From positions 3,288,001-3,348,000 of the forward strand of contig OX442323.1 of the NCBI GenBank assembly GCA_949358305.1: a DNA stretch of 60,000 nt, in the 5' to 3' direction. How positions within the stretch are numbered: the stretch's first letter is position 1; each line of letters opens with the position of its first letter. Positions 56,001 through 60,000 of the stretch are shown here, in pieces. Origin of the DNA: Strigamia acuminata. Lineage: Eukaryota; Arthropoda; Chilopoda; Geophilomorpha; Linotaeniidae. The notes below the pieces were generated by a model. It ran no database searches and was not told the origin of the DNA. It saw only the letters and a program-made list of their open reading frames with translations. The position numbers and the translations under genes are program-made.

Positions 56001-57398
56001 CCAATATCCTTTCGACAGATCCATCGTTGTTACCCAATTAAATGGGGCTAGTTCTCGAAGAATAGCTTCGATTGATGGCATCTGGACGGGGTCGATAACG
56101 GTAATGGCGTTTAGAGGTTGATAATCGATACACAGTCTGGGTTCCGATCCTGCACGCATGACGAGTACGATTCTCATCGCATATTCTCCTAATGCCTCGG
56201 ACACTATCCCCTTGTCCAGTAAGTCTTGACAGATCGTCTTGACGATTTCGCGTTTTTGGGGGTTCATGCCCTTGAATGGAACTCGTACTGGCTTATCCGT
56301 ACTTAATTCTATTTCGTGTTTTACGTAATTTGTCTTTCCCGGTTCTTTAGTCAGGATTTTTCGATGTTTTTGTAGCATTTCTTCAAGTAATTTAGTCTGG
56401 GTTTCTCCTAGGTTCGCGTCCATGGCCAAATTGTGAGCCAAATTTCCTTCTTGGAGTCGGGCGTTAAAAGATTTGAAATCGTAATCTTGTACGAATTGCT
56501 TCAAATTTCCGCCTTTCCATTCGTCCTCTTCGTCGTTCGAATCTAGGAGTTCGGTAGGTACTGTCATTAGTCGGGGGTCCTCGCGTTTATCGATATAGTT
56601 CCAGGACCTCGTTATGGGGTTGGGCTGGATCTCCATTATGGCCATGATGTCCATACCCAAGAGTAGGACCGTGTCGTAGGTTGGTAAAACGATGAAAGGA
56701 TGGGTTATTACGCCTCCCTCCCATATGACTTTTGTTGTCAGTACCCCTACTGGACGCACTTCTCCCGCAGCGGTTTTTACGGCCACATTTTCGCTTATTC
56801 CCCGTAGTTTGTCGCGTTGTTTTTTGTCCAACGACTCGTATAGATCTGAAGAGATAAAGGACCGGTCGGCTCCCGAATCCAACAAACCGATGAATTTTTT
56901 GTCGTTAAACTTGATTGTTAACATTGCGAGTGAGTCCTTCCGCTCTTTAGCCAAATTACAATGTAAAATGCGTTTCTTTCGAGGTGGGGCCTCCTCGTAG
57001 GCGTGAGGTAATTCTTGGAATGTTTCGGCTATTTTTTCGCCGTCCGCCGTATTAGTGGTTGGGCCACTATATTCGCGTTTTTCTGTGGTGAAGTAAGCCG
57101 TAGTGAAATAAACGACCTTTTTCTGTAATTCTTTTATTTGTTTTTCTAACCAATTGGTGTTTATCCATTTGGCTTTTAATTCGTCTTCCGAACTTGAGTC
57201 GCTAATTTCTTTATTATTCGTTTCAATTTCTTTCGATTTTTTCTCTTTTAATTCGAGTTTTAATTTGACTACTTCTTCCGTAATTACTTCGTTAATTGCC
57301 TGGTTAATTGTCGTATTCGTGGTAAATTTTGGGGTTTGGTCTTCCGGGCGTGCAGACAGATTTATTATTTTTTCTCTGTCTGCTTTAACCAGTTTTTT
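53064..57398 (-). CDS. pol: Pol polyprotein (protease, RT, RNase H, integrase)
   Basis: It is made by -1 frameshifting from gag. The open frame itself begins at 57491, and residue numbers here count from there. Aspartic protease: DSGADRSF at 206-212. Reverse transcriptase: DLSKGYW at 491-497 and catalytic YLDD at 553-556. RNase H: Asp716 (HTDAS), Glu759, Asp786 (QTDHQALRW), Asp829. Integrase: zinc-binding His/His (1019-1026) with HCPRC at 1055-1059, then Asp1087, Asp1146 (SDNGPQF) and Glu1181, giving the D,D(35)E spacing. A GPY motif lies at 1324-1326, followed by a basic tail (KRSTRSRSKIPKP). No chromodomain was seen. All catalytic residues are present and there is no stop or frameshift, so the enzyme set should be functional. 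Confidence 0.95.
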   Translation of the reverse strand, partial: KKLVKADREKIINLSARPEDQTPKFTTNTTINQAINEVITEEVVKLKLELKEKKSKEIETNNKEISDSSSEDELKAKWINTNWLEKQIKELQKKVVYFTTAYFTTEKREYSGPTTNTADGEKIAETFQELPHAYEEAPPRKKRILHCNLAKERKDSLAMLTIKFNDKKFIGLLDSGADRSFISSDLYESLDKKQRDKLRGISENVAVKTAAGEVRPVGVLTTKVIWEGGVITHPFIVLPTYDTVLLLGMDIMAIMEIQPNPITRSWNYIDKREDPRLMTVPTELLDSNDEEDEWKGGNLKQFVQDYDFKSFNARLQEGNLAHNLAMDANLGETQTKLLEEMLQKHRKILTKEPGKTNYVKHEIELSTDKPVRVPFKGMNPQKREIVKTICQDLLDKGIVSEALGEYAMRIVLVMRAGSEPRLCIDYQPLNAITVIDPVQMPSIEAILRELAPFNWVTTMDLSKGYWQVELRAEDKEKTAFWSPMGRLMFNVMPFGLVNAPATFQRLIEKVLGDALHKYAWAYLDDIIIVSQTFDEHIKHIDEVIRRLAKAGLHIHPGKSQFCRKELAFLGYKVGVNGLSIDPKKVRAITDFPAPTDVKGVQRFLGMVNFFGRLLPHLAEVAAPITDLLKTVQKINPKEDPPKDPEIKFNWTSHCEAAFDKIKQMLIDTKTIPLPDLNREFILHTDASKIGLGAALMQMHEIDGIHQEVPTIFISRKIQAAEKNYSATELECLAIVWAVRKFRPYLEFTKFTVQTDHQALRWFMGLKEPSGRMARWQLELMAYDLQIEYKPGKYNTVADALSRAPASEPDEPDDDGDDDSRIAYCPTPIRKWEFRKQNELPKEKLESSDEKYVGYWMRAYQSAKDARPNYDLSIEPRVSDKFVRAFVTHVSKGTNCVPPTREELVEAQKNDTAFCKRFYDYLTNETFPGDVYSKESREEFKIKASAYLIDDGLLLKYHPNFRDDLTESGSSIKVVIPRKVRTQILWMVHGHPLAGHAGVARTLYRASQLYYWPEMRRDIVRFIRHCPRCQACKPRNKANYENLSLGPFAPFDCWSVDLMGPKITSANSHKYILVIMDVATGWPELYPMAHPTKQKIIQCLYEVALHFGFPRKLISDNGPQFASRLYKDFCNQFDIQPSFTSTYNPRANPVERLNRDIKYALAIFTDVHSKWDEFLKEIAFSIRTTISRNRGFSPAYLNFARELRVPWDPRIPEGIRKVDPKNPHIYVHQLEQAISATYQHMMSHVFDMRERVKKSEKNTQFCNFKINDLVWKDTHILSSADKGIHAGLADKRDGPYVITKAHGGNAFSLQRLADNVNFRSIHARELTPYLPEFPQEEWAEDQTQPSPSPTIRDMFDDIATVSDLNENTTHATPDSAELTSAPDGNLGGEEAAVNEETPKTPEKEKEITKRSTRSRSKIPKPITRQSTRKKAPNPFIKDGKITGRT
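57352..57398 (-). promoter_or_regulatory. -1 ribosomal frameshift signal between gag and pol
   Basis: Slippery heptamer A AAA AAC (57398-57392) lies in the gag frame (ACA AAA AAC). It is followed by an 8-nt spacer and a perfect 9-bp stem (GCAGACAGA with TCTGTCTGC; arms 57383-57375 and 57360-57352) with a 14-nt loop containing the gag stop. The pol frame is exactly -1 to gag. Confidence 0.85.
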
Positions 57399-59905
57399 GT
57401 CAGTTCTTCGAATTTGGCTGTTAGCTTTTCTAACAATGCGTCGTTTTTGGCGGCTTCCTTCTCTTCTTTCCTCTTCTTTCGTTTTGGACAATCTCTTCTC
57501 CAGTGTCCCACCTCGTTACAATAATTACAAGGTTTTGTGGTGGAGTTATCTGTTTTCGGGTACGGTCGTCTCACGAACTCTTTTTTCTCGTAGGGTTTGT
57601 CGCTTTTTGGATTGTGGTGCTCCGTTTTATTCGCGGTCTTCATTCGGGGTCGGTAGCTTGGGGCGATTTCTTTCCCCATGTTAGCGTGGAGAGTCTCTTC
57701 TTCTTGTTGGCTATCGCTGGTATCCCCTCCTGAGTTTTGCTCGGAGTTATTGTCTTCACTTTCCCTCCCTTCTTCGAGATTAGTTGCGTCGGAGTTTGTA
57801 CTGGCTTTGTAAGCTTTTGGAGCCGGTATCGGGTTCGAGGTGGCTTTATCGTTCGCCTTTTTCGGAGGTGCGGCCTCGATTTCCCCGTTCAGGAAGCTAC
57901 GCGACTGAATCAGTCTCCCTGCGTCATGATTTTTCGCATGGATACGCTGTATGCGGAGTTGCGTTTGTGTCCTCTGTTCGGGCGTCAGGGCTTCCGTATA
58001 ACGATCGTCTACTTCTTCGTGATAGTCATTTACAAATTTTAGCAGCTGTTCGAAACTATCTGCTGTGGGAGCGTTCATATCTCTCAGTACTTTCTTTGAG
58101 GTGTCGTTTAACCCCTTTTCGAAAATCACGTTTTGCGCATATTCGTCGAGTGGCGTATCCAACTCGTTGAACAAACTTTTCGCTCGTCGGAAATAGGCTC
58201 GTAACTCTTCTCCTGCGGCTTGTAGCATGAGACTGACCCTCTGTCTAATTTCTTTTTGGGTCTCGCCGTACTGACTGTTGAAAGCGACGACAAACTGTTC
58301 CCAAGTTTTTAATTTTGCTTCCACATACCAGGCTCTGGCTTCCCCTATTAACATTTCGGGTAGCCCTTTTGTTACCATCTCGTCGGGTTCGGCTCCGAGT
58401 CGTGAAATGGTGAGTGCCACTTCGTCTAAGAAGTTATTGCCGGCCCTCCAGGTTCCGTCGAATCTCATCAGTCGCAACTGTGACCATTTTATGTTTCGGT
58501 CCTTTTGTTCTAAAGCCCATTGATCGGCGGAATATTTTCGAAGAAGGCTCTCGTTTTGTCTTGGGCGATTTCTCAGATTTCGATTTTGGTTGACCTGGGA
58601 GTCGGCGCGTGCTCGTTCCTCGAGTGCTCTCAATCTAGCTTCCATTATGGGATCGGCTTGGTATTGATTCCCACAGTTCGGGGACGTAGCTCCATTTTGG
58701 GGCGCAAATCGTTGGAAATTACCGTTGGTTGAGTTCGGGTCGGTCAAGGTCGGTGTTGTCGAGTTTGGCTGCGACTCGGTCAGTTGTGTTCCGGGGGGGA
58801 AAATTCCGTTTATGGCTGTTCCATTTAGGACCCCGTTCTTCTGTCCGATCAAAATGGTCGACCCTCTCCCGCCGTAAAGTTGTGTCTTTAGTCTTGCGGC
58901 TTCTCGGTCGACTTCGTTGGCGGCTTGTATTTTAATTCTTTCCGCCTCGTTTGCGGCTTCGACGTTGGCTTGTACCGTCTGGATATCTTCGAGGCTTGGC
59001 ATTGCCAACCTGTTCCGTCCTTGCTGGTTTCTGAGGTGGTTTCGCTGATTTATCAGTCTAATCATCTCTGCGTTAGGGTCCTTTGGGGTTTGACTGGTGT
59101 GGCCAGCTCTCGTAGCAAAGGATTGGGCGATTGCCCACGACTGTTGACCCTTATTATTTCGACGGTCCTGCTGGAAGGCTTCCAGGAATTCGTTCTGGAT
59201 TTCGACTGGCTCGTCCACTATACTATCCCATCCTTGAACGTTGATTCCTTTCGAGCTGAGGGAATCGGCCTCGCTTTCGTCGTCGGCGTCGGATGTTCGG
59301 GTGGAATCATAGGAGTCCGTCGTTTGGTTATTCGTTTTTTGACGTTTTACGTTTTTTCGACCTCTTCTAAGGGCTCGTTTTTCCGCTCGCTCTTTGGCAA
59401 GACGAATGATCATGTTCATCTGTGCTAGCGGGTCCCCTTCTTCGTTGTAAGGGATTCCCTCCAGTCGAGCGAGTTCGTACGCTTCTTTACAGCTATCGAT
59501 CTGGGATTTCTTCGAGTTATAACCGTGTGTGATCGTGACACGATTACTCTGGCGATTATCCTGATTGTCGAATAGGTTATACCCGTTCTGACTTTGTTCG
59601 GATTCTTCTTCTTCCTCTTCGACTTCTTCTTCGATTCGCTGATTTATCGGCGTTTTATTGGTTGGGTTTTTGCTAGCGGGTACTTTACTAGCCGGCGTTT
59701 TTCCGGTCGGCACATTCTCGGGTGGTTTTTCCGCGTGGTTTTCGTTGACTGGTGTCTTTCCAGTCGTCTTTTCCCTCGTCGGTTCCGGTGGCTGCTTTTC
59801 TAACGCTGGACTAGCTAATGCTTCGGCCCTTGCCTTGGCGGATTCCATGGCTTTTCTTCGGGCGCTTGCGGTTGAAGGGTTTCGATTTTTCCCGCTTTTC
59901 GTCAT
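57365..59905 (-). CDS. gag: Gag polyprotein
   Basis: The first in-frame ATG is at 59905 with a purine at -3 (CGAAATGA). The frame ends at 57365, giving 846 residues. The first ~470 residues are an unusual extension: Pro/Lys/Thr-rich, then an acidic run (EEEVEEEEEE), a basic cluster (KRALRRGRKNVKRQK) and a coiled-coil-like Ala/Glu region. The retrotransposon gag (capsid-like) domain follows at about 470-635, with LIGEARAWYVEAKLKTWEQF as its core. A single CCHC zinc knuckle (CNYCNEVGHWRRDC) lies at about 793-806, followed by a Lys-rich tail that contains the frameshift site. The leader from primer site to ATG is only 66 nt. Confidence 0.95.
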   Translation of the reverse strand: MTKSGKNRNPSTASARRKAMESAKARAEALASPALEKQPPEPTREKTTGKTPVNENHAEKPPENVPTGKTPASKVPASKNPTNKTPINQRIEEEVEEEEEESEQSQNGYNLFDNQDNRQSNRVTITHGYNSKKSQIDSCKEAYELARLEGIPYNEEGDPLAQMNMIIRLAKERAEKRALRRGRKNVKRQKTNNQTTDSYDSTRTSDADDESEADSLSSKGINVQGWDSIVDEPVEIQNEFLEAFQQDRRNNKGQQSWAIAQSFATRAGHTSQTPKDPNAEMIRLINQRNHLRNQQGRNRLAMPSLEDIQTVQANVEAANEAERIKIQAANEVDREAARLKTQLYGGRGSTILIGQKNGVLNGTAINGIFPPGTQLTESQPNSTTPTLTDPNSTNGNFQRFAPQNGATSPNCGNQYQADPIMEARLRALEERARADSQVNQNRNLRNRPRQNESLLRKYSADQWALEQKDRNIKWSQLRLMRFDGTWRAGNNFLDEVALTISRLGAEPDEMVTKGLPEMLIGEARAWYVEAKLKTWEQFVVAFNSQYGETQKEIRQRVSLMLQAAGEELRAYFRRAKSLFNELDTPLDEYAQNVIFEKGLNDTSKKVLRDMNAPTADSFEQLLKFVNDYHEEVDDRYTEALTPEQRTQTQLRIQRIHAKNHDAGRLIQSRSFLNGEIEAAPPKKANDKATSNPIPAPKAYKASTNSDATNLEEGRESEDNNSEQNSGGDTSDSQQEEETLHANMGKEIAPSYRPRMKTANKTEHHNPKSDKPYEKKEFVRRPYPKTDNSTTKPCNYCNEVGHWRRDCPKRKKRKEEKEAAKNDALLEKLTAKFEELTKNWLKQTEKK

Positions 59906-59971
59906 TTCGATAGTTTGCAAAGTTCAAACCGTAAGATATGTTTATTTAAAATAGTTTGAATGTTCAAAACT

Positions 59972-59989
59972 ATCCCGGACAGGCCCCCA
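59972..59989 (-). other. Primer-binding site, tRNA-Pro type
   Basis: The minus strand reads TGGGGGCCTGTCCGGGAT. It differs at two adjacent bases from the 18-base complement of the tRNA-Pro 3' end used by many retroelements. It lies two bases after the LTR end. Confidence 0.85.
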
Positions 59990-60000
59990 CGTGTCGTAAC
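59990..60000 (-). repeat. 5' LTR, last 11 bp only
   Basis: GTTACGACA plus two bases matches the end of the 3' LTR at 50659. The rest of the 5' LTR is beyond the window. Confidence 0.85.

Larger units (their letters stand above)
50659..60000 (-). mobile_element. Ty3/gypsy LTR retrotransposon, nearly complete
   Basis: Read on the minus strand from the right edge: last 11 bp of the 5' LTR, tRNA-Pro-type primer site, gag, pol in the -1 frame, a third ORF, polypurine tract and a 611-bp 3' LTR. Domain order protease, reverse transcriptase, RNase H, integrase marks it as Metaviridae (Ty3/gypsy), not BEL or copia. Gag and pol are uninterrupted by stops, so the copy looks recent. With a 5' LTR equal in length to the 3' one the element would be about 9.9 kb. 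It lies antisense to the probable receptor gene starting at 49551. Confidence 0.95.

Noticed and set aside
57154-57684. 176-codon and other plus-strand ORFs across gag-pol
   Set aside because: They are shadows of the minus-strand retrotransposon genes, which have clear domain signatures.

Overview
This is an A+T-rich stretch of invertebrate animal nuclear DNA. The coding genes are split by short GT-AG introns. DNA-transposon debris, minisatellites and one Ty3/gypsy-type (Metaviridae) LTR retrotransposon fill most of the rest. Nothing bacterial is present: no operons and no Shine-Dalgarno-led ORFs. The species cannot be fixed from sequence alone. The DEG/ENaC-like relic, C-type-lectin-like membrane protein, leucine-rich-repeat protein and probable glutamate-receptor first exon only say metazoan.

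Region 1 (1-20 kb) holds the best host genes. A three-exon leucine-rich-repeat gene (3614-5680, +) is preceded by two X-box-like palindromes. It faces a small minus-strand gene (5944-6236). A six-exon gene for a type II membrane protein with a degenerate C-type-lectin-like ectodomain (16091-18999, +) has every intron phase consistent. A 183-residue type II membrane protein is proposed on the minus strand (10800-11787). A decayed partial copy of the LRR locus lies at 15.3-15.9 kb. Relics of a DEG/ENaC channel and a gypsy integrase sit among several copies of a dispersed repeat that carries a 21-bp minisatellite.

Region 2 (19-49 kb) is mainly short nonautonomous transposons, several nested: hAT-type with 8-bp target duplications, TA-flanked mariner-type foldbacks, and a four-member family whose inverted ends contain ATTGG/CCAAT. 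It also has a 5S-rRNA-derived SINE-like sequence and large minisatellites of 20 and 31 bp units. Few convincing genes were found here.

Region 3 (49-60 kb) starts with a CpG-rich first exon coding for a signal peptide plus the start of what looks like an ionotropic glutamate receptor. About 1 kb into the following intron lies a nearly complete, apparently intact retrotransposon in antisense orientation. It has a 611-bp 3' LTR, a tRNA-Pro-type primer site, gag and pol linked by a textbook -1 frameshift signal, and a third, non-envelope ORF downstream of pol that appears to need splicing. The window ends 11 bp inside its 5' LTR. The third ORF and the frameshift signal are the strongest candidates for something new.
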